Assembly (NCBI GenBank): GCA_032768795.1
Contig: CP136494.1
Location: 930,001-994,000 of the forward strand
Length of the DNA: 64,000 nucleotides
Origin: Tremella fuciformis
Lineage: Eukaryota > Basidiomycota > Tremellomycetes > Tremellales > Tremellaceae
Direction of reading: 5' to 3'
Shown here: piece by piece, positions 12,683 through 24,226 of the stretch
How positions within the stretch are numbered: the first letter of the stretch is position 1
Layout: every line of letters begins with the position of its first letter
Notes under the pieces: generated by a model
Seen by the model: only the letters and a program-made list of their open reading frames with translations
Told to the model about the DNA's origin: nothing
The model's database searches: none
Translations under genes and position numbers: made by a program

Positions 12683-14138
12683 CTAGCTTGGCTCTCGATG
12701 AGCGCCCTCGGCATACCTGACCAGACCGGCTGGCGGTGTCCACATTGACCCTTCGACAGCTCGGTGCCACTGCTCCTCCCAGCCTTCCAGAGCCTTGTAG
12801 CTCCCGTGATGCATCGCGACGTCCCCCGAAACCCACCATACTCTCGGGTCTCCCATGCGTCGCAGATAGTCATAGCGTCTCAAGCCGGACCGCGGATCGT
12901 ATGCTGGAGGAGCGGACTCCCAGCCCCAACGAGGGGGCTTGTTAGGGTCACACCATTCTGGAACGTCGGCTTTATCGGTATGCGACGAATGTCGGCATAT
13001 AGGGGCAGGGGGCAGATGGTACTGAGCGTCAGAGCTGATCCCTCCTGACGGTCACGGCGGGCCTGACCATGAGCTCCCCGGTCAGTACATCATCGTCCCA
13101 TCCAACTTCGATCTCTTCGCGTGACATTTGACCGATGCCATATGCCAGTGTCTTGACCTATGGATGTCAGGATTCTTCCTCAAGGAGATGGCTGGGCTCA
13201 CCAGACCCCAGCTGAAGCCGGTCAGCATGCCAGTGTAGTGGTGGTGATAGGGTGGCCAGCGGTTCAGAGACGTGCCAAAATAGTACGGCTCGTTCGCGTT
13301 GAGAGCAAGAAGCGAGTCGAGGAAGACTGGGAGATTCGTGACGGTCTATGATTGAGCTCGGACGTCGCGCCTAGAGGCATGTACTCACGTCGTCGTCCAT
13401 TTTGCACAACCACCAAGCTGGACGGCCGCCGTCCTCCCCTGCGCCGACTGCATGGATCCAGTCCAGTATCTTGCCCTCGCGCAGGTTCTCGCCGTTCCTC
13501 AGATTCAGCCTGATCAAGTCCCCATACTGCCTCTGCTCCTGCTCGAGCTGCCTCTCCATCTCATGGTTCGGCGACCAGTCCTCATGGATCGCATGGCCAA
13601 GCACAAATTTCATCTCGACCAGATGGCGATACTCCGGCGGCAGGTTGAGCAGGGGCGACAGCTTCCGGATCAACTGCCGCTTGGCCTGAGAGGTCTCCCT
13701 CGGCGTCGAGAAGATGTGCAGCTTGAGGATGACGGGCGAGGTGTACGCGCTGGGCGAGACGAAATGTGGGAGCTCGGGGTCCGTAGCGGGATGCGGCGCC
13801 CACGAGAGGTTATGTACAGGCGGCGTGAGCTCGGGCAGCGTCCATGTGCCCATCCATGGCGCGTGATAGATCTCGGGAACATAGCGGGGTGGATTTTCGA
13901 CGGGCCCCCAGTTGCCGTACGGGAGGATCTTGACCGATGCCGCAAACCACGACATCTCGTAGTTCCAGTACCAGCGCCCCAGGGCGCTGCTGTGCAGTCG
14001 CCATAGCACAAAGTAGCCGATGCCGAGGAGCAGAGCAAGAAGGAAAAGGAATATCACGCGCAGTCGTCCCTTGGCGCGTCTGAAGAGAGGAGTGTAGAGG
14101 TGCTGGCCGGACGACAGGGAGAAGGAGATGGGACTCAT
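12683..14138 (-). CDS. GT31-like galactosyltransferase family, type II membrane protein
   Basis: Golgi-type glycosyltransferase, most like the beta-1,3-galactosyltransferase (GT31) family. Start at 14138 gives a short cytosolic segment, then one hydrophobic anchor (VIFLFLLALLLGIGYFVLW) and a luminal domain. The metal-binding motif is WWLCKMDDDV, equivalent to the family EDDD/xDD; after two further short exons comes VGWDDDVLTG, equivalent to the ED-V-x-x-G motif. The C-terminal part contains WWVSGDVAMHHG and ends at 12683. About four exons, with introns near 13345-13387, 13157-13201 and 13040. An ATG 108 nt upstream is in frame but would place an odd polar leader before the anchor. Donor and acceptor sugar cannot be read from the sequence. 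Confidence 0.75.
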
Positions 14139-15289
14139 CCTTGAATGAGCTAGTCGTACAGTCAAGGCCAGCGTGACCCCGCTGTCATGGTGTAAGAGGA
14201 GGTGATGATATGGTCGTGAGGCTGTGTCTTTCTTTTCGCGCGCCAAGACGGCATCGGCGTACAGTAGTTACAGAACGGGTTCCTGAAGGTTTAAGCCTAC
14301 CTATGCCGTAAACATTCCTCTATCGCCGACACCGATCCCCCTCTTGGATGCCAGGAGTGCATTCTCAAAGCTCACAAACGGTCCGCTGGAATGCTAGGTG
14401 AGTCGAGCTTCTGCGGTGCTCTTCAGTCTGCGCTGATCCGGCGACACGAACAAGATATCGCAGTCGTGGATGGCGAGGAATGGGCTCACAGGGACCCCGT
14501 GTGACTGCCCCTCCACAGAGAGGGGCGCTGCAAGCCCATTGGTTCTCACACGAAGCCACAAGGCGCTGACATGAGAGCCAGGCCTACACGGTTCGACAAG
14601 TACGTAGTACGCCTGGCGTTTCATGACTGCTGCCGAACCAGATGTGTCGAGCCGCCGCTGACCTTCCCCGCAGCTGATCAAGAGATGCGTGAGCGGACTT
14701 TGGTTTCTGGTTTACTGAGACGAATATGTCCTCGTCTGACAGCCGTCTCTGACTTCCCTCATCTCTCAGCTTTTTCAAAGCCTCCCTGACGGCAATTGGA
14801 GCGGGAGAGGCATATCTACGACGCCATCAGGCTTGCACTACCCCAGCATTTTGCGTTTTACACCCAGTTGGGCGCCGTCCCCTCCTGGAATGGCTCAAGG
14901 CATCATCATATCGACGGAAACCCAAGTGGGCGGTTGTATTCGCAAGGGGCCAAGAGTGACCATTCCCCCAAGAACTAGACAGCTCCATGGGCCAACAAAG
15001 GTCGTAGAGCGAACCCAGGTCACATACGGTACAGCACAATGGCCAGCCCTTCCTTCTTTTCCCGATGCCCCATTGACTCTCGGGTGATCTCGCTGTGCTC
15101 GTTGACCAAAGCTGGCAGCCCTTTGTCCAAGGAGGCTCGATCAAACGAAGAAGCTTGGGCCGTACCCATGAAGAAAGACTACAACCCGCAACAAATAAAA
15201 GATAAATATTTGCCACACTCCCCGCATCCAGCTGCAGCTCTATCGTACAGTACATACAGGCATAGCTCCCACAGAGATTGCGCTTGACA
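14139..15289. other. Intergenic region, no supported gene
   Basis: About 1.15 kb between divergent genes. A 241-codon minus-strand frame (14827-15552) overlaps the gene at 15290 and lacks protein character. Likely promoters of both flanking genes. Confidence 0.35.
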
Positions 15290-16147
15290 ATGAGCACGCC
15301 TGACATCACCAACGCCACCTGCCAAATGCAGAAATACGAGGATATGATCGTATACAGCATAGGAGAGCAGAAAATCTGGGACCGTGTTGGCGCACTCCAC
15401 CAGCCGCAGACTACTGGGCCGCCTTCGCAGCCTTCCCTCTTTGCTATACAGACGTTCACAAAGTGCCAGTGTGTGAACGTCCTTGGGGACCTCAGCACCA
15501 ACGCGCCGCTCTGTCGGACAATCATGGAGGAGCTCAAAAACGGCTCCGTCACTTGTGCAGTAAGTCATCGCCTTCCTCGGTTGCTGTCTGTCTGCTCTGC
15601 TTCGGCCGGGTGAGGAGAATCTTTGCACTCGCTTGTGCCACGCGGATTAGGATCAGGATGCTGATGGTGATAGCGACATGACGGTGCGGGAGGCAATGAG
15701 GGTTGCCACACCCCCATCGAAGAACCCCTCGACCCGAACAATCCCGCGGATGTGAGGGCTGCACAGACGGCTCGTTTTCAGTCGAGATGGGATATTAGGC
15801 AGCCCCTTTGGTCCAGCGACTCTTACGAAACGGGCAGCCCATCAGCTCTGTACCTGCACGTATGGACGCAGGATGCGTCCGTTGTGGCACGAATCCTGTA
15901 CTGGCAGTACGACATGACTGAGTCGAGGCAACCGGATGACGACCCGGGCTTTGCGGTGCGCTTTTACAGGCCCATTCCAGACAAAGAGCACGTTGTCCAG
16001 GACAGCGAGCTGATGTCGACACTACTCGCCAAATCGGTCACCTTGCACGAATCGGAGGACCCGCTCGCTGGGCATTTCATAACGCAGGAGACAACCGGAG
16101 GCACAACCGTTGTGAACTTCGTGCCGGGGCGTGTGCCTTACGCGTGA
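15290..16147 (+). CDS. Uncharacterised 247-residue protein
   Basis: No family recognised. Two exons, 15290-15559 and 15674-16147, joined in phase across a 114-nt intron, give one frame of 247 residues. The N-terminal half begins MSTPDITNATCQMQKYEDM and includes cysteine-bearing FTKCQCVNVLG. The second exon opens RHDGAGGNEGCHTPIEE and later holds ALYLHVWTQDASVVARILYW, ending VVNFVPGRVPYA. No signal peptide or membrane helix is apparent, so a soluble protein is likely. The intron is longer than its neighbours' but its borders (gtaagt, ..gatag) are normal and restore an open frame. Confidence 0.55.
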
Positions 16148-16281
16148 TCATACGCAGTGACCCCAAGAGTCATCGTCCCATGGCCCTAGTCCGGTCTTTC
16201 CTGATTGCTATGCTGATGCATTTCCTCACTGTGTCCGACCGAATTGTTGATCTGGCATCGCAATATGTTTCGATTGTGCGG

Positions 16282-17228
16282 CTACAGCCGTTCATCGTCC
16301 CAGTGCAAGTATTCCCCGCTGGAGTCCATTGACCCGCTGATGACTGTTCGGGCGATCGCACCTCCCGGTCTAGCCATAAGCTTCGCGCCGCCATGACATT
16401 TTCTGCGGGACGTACTGCTTAGGAGCCAGCAGCTCACCCTTGGCATGGGCATCGTGAAACTTGGCATACTCGCTAGGTGCCATCTCCTCCTTGCCCTTCT
16501 CCCTGACCACGGCGGCCATCTACAGTCAGTGTCTCACACGTTTTCCCGGACACGGCCTCACTGTGGTCTACCGGTCAGCTCTAGAGAGGATATGCACCCT
16601 TTGTTCGGACTCACATCGATGAGTCCCGGTCGAATCGCCCAGCAGCCGATGCCGTTGCTCCTTTCTTCTGCTGCAAGCGTCCTGCACAGACTGTTGAGGC
16701 CAGCTTTCGCCATCGAGTACAGGCCCCAGACCTGGTACCCCCGCATCGAGGCGCCCGACGAGACCATGACGACTCTGCCCTTGGCTTCGCGCAGATGAGG
16801 CAGGGCGGGCTGTAGCAGGTACAAGGCCGAGAGGAGATTGGTGCGCAGATACGGCTCAAATTGGCTCTGCGGGAGGTCGGCGAGCTTCCCTCCCTTTGTC
16901 AGTTCACAAAGAAAGACTCTCTTGGGCAGTGCTGACCGAAGGGCTCGACCGTTCCTGCGTTGAGGACCAGCCCGTCTAGCCTGCCCCACTTGTCCACTGC
17001 CTGCCTCACAGCGCTCTCGTTGTCCTCTGACCTGCCGACATCCCCTTGCAGGACCAAGACATCTTCGCCGTGCTTCTTGCCAAGAGCCGCGAGCTCTGAC
17101 GTGTTGCTCCTGCTGAGTGTAGCGACGCGCGCGTTGTGCTCCTCGAGCAGGATGCTTGCGACGGCGAGGCCGAGCCCTCTCGAGGCGCCTGTGACGATGA
17201 TGACTGGTCTCGAGCTACCTGTTGTCAT
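16282..17228 (-). CDS. Short-chain dehydrogenase/reductase, IRC24-like
   Basis: Classical SDR oxidoreductase, probably NADP(H)-dependent. It begins MTTGSSRPVIIVTGASRGLG with the Rossmann TGxxxGxG, then LVLQGDVGRSED and LVLNAGT (NAG motif). Exon 2 has the catalytic Ser in RVVMVSSGAS and the YxxxK pair in YSMAKAG, followed by IRPGLID. After a third exon with KFHDAHAKGELLAP, a 46-nt intron leads to PGGAIARTVISGSMDSSGEY and the end at 16282. The layout fits the yeast IRC24/YIR035C benzil-reductase-like group. Substrate unknown. The gene is complete. Confidence 0.85.
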
Positions 17229-18667
17229 GACGGGTGAAGGAAGCGTTGCAGGATGCTTTGTGCTTGCCAGTGAGTACTTGTCCGGGTTTCGGAATTATAA
17301 GCTCGGTGGGGTGAAGAGTGGATAATGGCGTAATCTATTCCCTAATCCACATCGCTGTTCATGTGCTCGTGCTCTTGGATGAGATGAGATGATGGGTGTC
17401 GGCGCAGCAAAGGCGATCTTCTGTGGTATATGTCTGTGGCCAATACTTGTCGTTGCCGCCTGTGGTCAAGTTGCAAGTATACGGTGGATATAAGGCGGTG
17501 CCGATGGTGCCGAAGGCTGTTGGCCTTAGGGGTCCAATTTTTTCAAACCTACCTATATCCTTATTGAGGGGCGCATTCCCACCCCGAGCAGCCCGAAAAG
17601 ATCAGAAGAGGGTGTCGAGATGCATGCATGTGATGGGCCACAATGAACGTGATGAGATGCATGTGAGATGAGATGCAGTCCCCACTTCAAGGGTGAAGGG
17701 AGAGATTACCTAGGATTTAGCGCCACAAAGAGTCAAATGACGAATGAACTCAAACCACGCTAGTCTACTCGGACACACTCAGCCCAGCAGCGAGCAGCCC
17801 AAGGATGAGAAGCTGACTTTGTATCTCTCTCACACACGCCTAATCGCTGTTTCGACTCGCTCGCCAGCCATGCGCATGCGCATCATCGTGCCCATCTGAC
17901 CTTGTATCGGTCCATTGTGCCCACCACTCGTCGCGCCCACCCTCCCTCTCATCACAGCATCATCACCGACCCACTGTTGGAGCGGCCTTCTCGGCGGCGA
18001 TTCTCCATTTCCTGGAAACCCACCGATTTTCACCACGTCGATTCGAGCTGGCATCTCGACTCTCGTGCTGCCTGCATAGCCCAGCGCGCGCATCGCTCTC
18101 TCGACGATCAGGAGGAGAAGCACGGCGTTCAGGGGGAAGTGAGACCTGTCTGTTCGCCTTTGGCCTGTTTCGGGAAAGGCATCGACTGCATCAGCTTCTG
18201 TCTTCTGGGCCCATCACGTACCGGCGGCGGCGATCAACTCGGTACACCGAGGGGCGCTCGATACATTCCTGCTTCTCGTCTCCTCTTCACTCTTTCTCCC
18301 TGTCTTCTGTCCATCCACTCGTACGCCCCGTGGCGTATCCTTTTCTCGGCAGCGGCGCGCGACCCGATAGCTAGCTTGCTCGCTTCGGTCTTGGGATTCC
18401 TCGTCCGTGTCGGCGATCGGCAGCGGCAGCACTCGTCGTGCTTCTCGAGACACGGAATACGCCCGAATCACTCACACGCCAACACCACTCGACGGACGCA
18501 GCACAGGGGGGTCGGTCGATCATATCACACCACACCCCCTGCGACCTTCCCGCCCCTTCGTATCCCTCTAGCCAGACACGACTGCCCAATTCGCACTCGT
18601 TCTTCCAGCCTCGATCGCTGTAGCCAGAACCAGGTAGCCAGAGAAGAGAGGAGGGTTCAGATACAGC
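17229..18667. promoter_or_regulatory. Shared upstream region of the SDR gene and SKN7
   Basis: About 1.4 kb between divergent genes. The last 700 bp before SKN7 are pyrimidine-rich, fitting a long 5' leader; open frames there shift against SKN7 and are not supported as genes. No RNA gene recognised. Confidence 0.4.
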
Positions 18668-21600
18668 ATGTCGCGTATGCCGGCGCCGCAGGCCCCGCCG
18701 CCACAGTTCCTGCCCCCTCCTCATCCCCAGCAGCAGCAGCAAGCCATGTACTACCAGCAACAACCTCACGCACCGCCGCCGACACACGCGCCACCCGCAC
18801 ATGCACCGCATGCCGCCTACCACGATCCCGGCATGTATCAGCAGTACCCTCGACCAGCTTCGAATGGCATGCCCTATCCTTCTCAGGGAAATGATTATCA
18901 GATGGCGGGGCCGTCTCGTGTGGGGGCGCAAGACCCGTATTCCTCGCAGTATGGGCAGCAGGCGCCCGCGCCTGTGGCTCAATACGGAGCGACGAATACT
19001 CTGAACGGACCTGCACCTGGTCAAGGACCATTACCTCCATCAGGCTCTGGACCAGCGGGTCCCCCAGGAGTAGGGTGGTCATCGGTCCATCCGGCTGCCT
19101 CGAAGGGCATGGCTCGTCAGCTGACGAACGGATCCGCAAGCGGTGGACAGGGTCGATCGCAAGGAGTCAAGCTGGAAGATTTGGTCAGCTCCGATCGCAA
19201 CAGACCGCCCACAAGCAAAGGAGCCGTACCAGCAGGCGGTTTGACCTCAATGCCGTTGGGTACCGCACCGGACGTGAAGCCAGGCATCCCGCCAGTGGGC
19301 CTTCCTGGAGGAATGGGGCCAGGCACAGCCGGGGACGGGACCGGTGGCGGCCAGCCCGGACCAAGCGAATTCATCAAGAAGCTGTACAAGATGCTCGAGG
19401 AGGAGAGTGCGATGTACGGTAAGGGCCGGGCCCCGGGACAGCCAAGAGGAGAAGGGGCCAAGAGGGGCTCTGTTGGATGGGGAAGAGGAGGCTCGAGCTT
19501 CGTCGTGTGGGATATGAACGACTTTACGACAAAGATATTGTCAGCGCGGCTTTCTTTCGCCAAGGAAGCTATACTGAGCAGCAGACCCCAAACCTTCCGG
19601 CATTCCAACTTTTCCAGCTTCGTCCGCCAACTCAACAAGTATGGCTTCTCCAAGATCAAGCACGTAGACGAGGATACTGGCCAGATCAAGGAGAATGTGA
19701 GCCGACTGCCTCCCAGCTCTACTCATAGTGACTATCAGGTATGGGAGTTCCAACACCCCAATTTCCAAGCTGGTGGCAAAGCAGATTTGGACAGCATCAA
19801 GGTCCGTGCTTATCTCACCTTGCGCGTTTTGTTTGCGCTTACCAGATTCAGCGCAAGGCTGTCGTGCCCAAGAAGGGCGGTGACGCTGATGCCGATGGCT
19901 TCAGCGGCAAAGTTGATGGCGCACTTATCGCCGAGATGGAGAACCGGATCACAAATCTTGAAGAAGGTCTTGCAAAAACCATGGACGCACTTGACAGTGC
20001 AAGTGTCCGGGAGACGACTATGATGAGCTTAATGAGGGAGATGATCTCGCACATGGCCACAGTCGAGCGAGGTGAATCTCTCACACAAATCCCTCAGACC
20101 AATGCTGACGGCGCAAGATTCCGTCGGCAGTCCAAGCAGTCAAGCGAGTCCTTCCCCTCGGATTGCAACTATGTATCATCTCTTCGATCAGCTTGCCGCC
20201 AATAGTCTCTCCCCCCGGCCGCTGCCATTCGGTCTCGGCACTATCACCCCAACGCAATCCCAAGCGTCGGCCATGCCGTATCAATACAATCCTGCTGGTC
20301 CCACATTCAGGGGTCTGAGCAATGTGCCGTCGGGAGCTGTTTCAGCCAACGCGCATGCCTCACCTGCGACTGACGGTACCGGGAGTGTCCGCGGAGACGG
20401 CAACTCGCCTTCGGGATCGAAGGGATCGCAGCGGCCGAACACCAATCAAGGCTCGAATGGATTGAACGGTCTGACGACTGGCACGATCCCAGTACAGGAG
20501 AATGTCATCGAGATCCCCCAGCAGCAATCGGCTCCTGATCCGAATCAGACACTCTATAATGGAGATCCGCTGAGCATGACGCCTGCATTCGCGGACACGC
20601 CACCGTGGCTTGTTGAGGGTACACAACAGCCATTGCCGATCTATCATCGCAAATCGTCAGATGAGACAACTCTCCGTTTGATGGTGGAAGCTCTCAGCGC
20701 TCATGGGGCACCTGTCCGGATGGAAGATGGCCCCCTGGATCCTCTCGATGTGACGGGTGCAGCTGTGCCGGTTTCAGCTGGAGGACCGGTCACCCAGCAA
20801 TCGGTTCCATCACAGACGGCGGTCCAGCCCTCGCCCTTCGGAACTCTACCCGTGCCCGCTCAACATGCTGCGGAAGTACACGAGTCAGCCCAAGGTGCAA
20901 GGCAGGGCGGGAGAAACGGGCAAAATGGGCTTAAATACCGGCGGTCAACGATCATTAAACCTCATTGGACGCATTCGCCCAAGATTCTCGTTGTCGAGGA
21001 CGATGTCGTGTACAGGCAATTGGCAAGCAAATTCTTGGAAAAGTTTGGTTGTGTCACGGAGACGGTGGAAGATGCGCAAGGCGCGATTGAGAAGATGAAT
21101 AAGACGAAATACGACCTTGTGCTTATGGACATCTTCTTTGGACCAAATATGGACGGGTGAGTCGTGTTTGTTGCCCAACGAGCGTAATGCTTAACAGTCG
21201 AGGCGGAAAGCCACCAGTCTGATCCGCCAATTCGACATGTACACTCCCATCATCTCGATGACGTCCAATGTACAAACCCGTGGGTCAAAATTTCCTGCTA
21301 GACCATACGTACGGGAGCTGCGCTGACAGTGCACAGAGGACGTTGACTCGTATCTCCAAAGCGGAATGAACGATGTGCTTGCCAAGCCTTTCACCAAGCA
21401 CGGCCTCTTCGGCATTCTCGACAAACACCTCATCCATCTCAAAGCCATTCAGCTGTCGGCCGAAATCCCTCGGTCACTAGGAGTGCCGCCATTATCCGAC
21501 CAAGGCTTGGTAGATGCCCTCGCGACCGCCGCGCAATGGGGCGAGAACACAGGCGCGCGAAACCCCCTTGCTGGCATGGGGTGGAGCGATGATACTTATC

Positions 21601-21906
21601 AGCTGGTGCTTTCGGTAGGTGTCTTTCGGCAAGGTTCCGATGACATTGCTGACGACTCAGCAATTCATGTCGACCGGTGCGATCCCGGAGGTGACTAACA
21701 TATCGAACGGCACGATCGGAACGACCATGATCTTCCCGGAATCATCAGCATTCGGGCGCAAACGGTCCATAGAGACAGTCGACGATGGCTGGAGCCCCGC
21801 GACCTCGATCAGTGTGAGCGGCGCGGGCCCATCGACTGCAGTCAACGGCATGGGGTTGAGCGCTATGAATGGGGAGGGCAGGGACCCGAAGAAGATGAAA
21901 CCTTAG
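18668..21906 (+). CDS. SKN7: SKN7 response-regulator transcription factor
   Basis: Nuclear regulator of oxidative and osmotic stress, the output of a fungal phosphorelay. Order: a Pro/Gln/His-rich N-terminus; an HSF-type DNA-binding domain (EFIKKLYKMLEEE, FVVWDMNDFTTKIL, RHSNFSSFVRQLNKYGF, WEFQHPNF); a heptad coiled coil (ALIAEMENRITNLEEGLAK); a long Gln/Ser/Pro linker; and a receiver domain with acidic pocket LVVEDD, phospho-acceptor Asp in LVLMDI, then TPIISMTSN and the conserved Lys in DVLAKPFTK. Introns: 19540-19584, 19697-19738, 19802-19845, 20072-20117, 21157-21202, 21280-21336, 21615-21660. The first two are stop-free multiples of three hidden inside the DNA-binding domain. After the phospho-Asp the receiver reads IFFGPNMDG, one residue longer than the usual IVMPxLDG. 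Confidence 0.94.
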
Positions 21907-22157
21907 CCGGTCCGGTGCGAGGATGTGTAGCGATAGAAAGCAACAAGAGGAAGCAAGGAGTAGCTGACAACATCTTGGTGAGGAAGGATACGATGTACTC
22001 GTACGGACGCTGGGCTGGATCCGGTGGAAAGGAGATCAAGTAACCTGTAGCATCTTTTACCTCCCCGGATCTCTCGAAGCATGTGTGACTTTGCATTTTC
22101 TGTTTGGCTCGAATTCGGTGGCGCAAGATTGCATTGCAGAGACGAACGACTGCCTGA

Positions 22158-23751
22158 TCATTTCTTCTTCTTGTCATCCTTCTTGTCGTCGTCCTTGCCG
22201 TCCTCCTTGTCCTCCTTGCCCGCCTTCTCGTCCTTCTTATCTCCCTGCTCTTTCTTCTCATCCCCTGCATTGTCATCGCCCTTGACCCCCTCCATGCCCT
22301 TATCGCTCTGATCATGCGCGGCATCCGAATCGCTCGTGCGGACCTTCTGGCCCTTCTTGATCCCGTGGCCCTCCTGGATCTGCTGTGCCTCGCGCTCGTC
22401 GTGCTCGTGCGCCTGTGCCTCCTGTGCCTTCTGCTTCTCCTCCTCCTCCTTGCGCGCCTCCTCGGCCTCCTCCTCTTCCTTGCGCACGTTCCGGAGCTTC
22501 AGGTAGCCCTCGCCGCTCTCGTCCTCGTCCACCTCCATGTCGCCCGCGACGGTGCCCTCCTGCTTGCCGCCATGGGCGTCCTTGACCTTCATCTTGTCCA
22601 TGCGCGCGACGGGCGAGATGCGCTCGGTAGTGTGCTGCGAATGGCGCGCGTGGGGCGTCGACACGGCGCCGGCGCCGGCGCCGTAGTAGCCCGTGCCGGC
22701 GAACGTGGCGATGATGCTGAAGCCCACGACGATCGACAGGTAGAACCGGTACGTCGAGTACCACGAGGTGGTCCAGCCGTTGATGCTGGCCCGCTGGTCG
22801 AGGTACCACATGGTGGTGAAGCCGGCCCACTGGGCCGCGAGGGCCGTCCCGTGCGAGAGGAAGATGGTCGGCCATGCGTAGAGCACGGGCAGGACGCCGA
22901 GCGCCAGGCGGCGGTAGCCGTGCTCCCCGCCGAGGTGGGCGAACTCCATCCCCCAGTGGATGGCGCCGAGGAAGGAGAGGATGATGGCGCCGTACGTGAT
23001 CTGCACGTGTTCGAGCATGTGCAGCGAGTTGAGCGCGGTCGTGATGTCGATCGTCTCGTTGCCTGTGGCCCGTCAGCGAGATGCAGGAGGAGGAGGAGGA
23101 CGACCGCACCGTTGGCAGCGAGTGCTGCCTCGCGCGCGAGGTAGATCGTGCCCAGACTCGTGCCGAGGTACGGCAGCAAGCCCGCAGCGCCAAAGTACAG
23201 CGCGGGCTTCGGCACGTCTTGCACGATGCCAGAGGTGATCGTCATCTAGGGCATCAGCAACCTCGATCCGTTTTGGAGTCGAGGGTGCGCACAAAGTCAT
23301 CGGCGACGCTGCCGCCGTGCGAGTGCGAGCTCGACTCCATCGCGCCCATCTGAGAAGGCATGTGGCTCCTGCCCGAGATGAGGTTCGCCACGTCCCGTGT
23401 CATCCCTTTGATCTCGTCGCGCGCTGCGCCGGCCGCACTCTGCTCTTGCTCCGGGGGCGGGTTGGCCCCCGCCGCATCGTGCTTGGCCGCCTTGGACCCC
23501 TTCAAGCTGTCCGTGGGCGACTTGGCAGCCTCCTCCTTGGTGTCTTTCCTTGTAGCGTAGCCTCTGAACAGCACGACCGCGCGTAGTTGCGGTGGGGGCA
23601 GCTGGGCCGGGAGGACCGGCCGGGGAGCGGAGAGGGTGGAGAGCGCGGCATGACGCTGGCCGTGGGCGAGGACGAGCGGGAGCGGGCAGGCGGCGATCGG
23701 AGGTTGATGGCGGAGGACGGCAGGTCGCAGGAGGCGCAGTGAGCGGTTCAT
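22158..23751 (-). CDS. DUF3429 mitochondrial inner-membrane protein (TMEM69-like)
   Basis: Predicted mitochondrial membrane protein of unknown function. The N-terminus (MNRSLRLLRPAVLRHQPP..) is an arginine-rich presequence, with a second basic stretch at FRGYATRKDTK. Exons join through a 44-nt intron near 23230-23273 (..DR|DVPKPALYFGAAGLLPYLG) and another near 23060-23110. The DUF3429 core has several membrane helices: LYFGAAGLLPYLG, ITYGAIILSFLGAIHWGMEF, LALGVLPVLYAWPTIFL and FYLSIVVGFSIIATFAG. The C-terminus is an unusual 130-residue highly charged tail, ending in alternating Lys/Asp/Glu blocks (DKKDDKKKK). It is divergent from HSP78, 475 bp between starts. Confidence 0.82.
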
Positions 23752-24079
23752 CGTGCACGACCTGGTGGGCTCTTCGGTGCTGGAGTGGACCTCTTGATGG
23801 TCTTTAGAGCGGGATCCCCCTGTTGCACTGATTTAGCTTCTGTCAAGGTTGCACTCGCCTCGACAAAGGTGCATGACGTCAGAGTGACGTGGTCACGTGT
23901 CCGGCACATGTCGTCCGTGCCATCTGACAAGGTTATTCCGAGCTCTGCACCTTCGCTATGCATGCATAGCATGCAGCCAGAGCAACCAACGACGAGAGGC
24001 GACGACTTTGACAAGCAAGATGCAGTTGAACGGGACAGAATTGCCATGCAGCAATGCTGGCTGCTGGGCGGCTCACCTG

Positions 24080-24087
24080 GAAGATTC
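24080..24087. promoter_or_regulatory. Heat-shock element candidate upstream of HSP78
   Basis: GAAgaTTC, a perfect two-unit nGAAnnTTCn site, lies about 140 bp before the HSP78 start; an AT-rich TATA-like stretch (cataaaaac) follows near 24135. Position and family suit control by heat-shock factor. Only one inverted pair is seen, fewer than the usual three units. Confidence 0.45.
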
Positions 24088-24226
24088 CGGCAAAGTCGGT
24101 GGAGGTCGCCACCGGGTCCGAGCAGCTTCAAGTGCATAAAAACGTCTCTAATGCCTTCTACTTCTCCTGCTTTTATTCACCCACTCTCGGATCTTCACGC
24201 GTGTCTCGTCTCGCTGTACTACCACC

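Noticed and set aside
14827..15552. 241-codon minus-strand frame
   Set aside because: Trp/Cys/Ser-rich text without motifs, antisense to the first exon of the better gene at 15290.
17902..18894. 330-codon plus-strand frame before and into SKN7
   Set aside because: It runs into SKN7 in a different frame and is Ser/Arg/His-rich without domains; more likely the SKN7 leader.
22312..23193. Long frames on both strands over the DUF3429 gene
   Set aside because: Arg/His/Gly-rich shadows of a GC-rich coding region whose true frame has membrane helices and family motifs.
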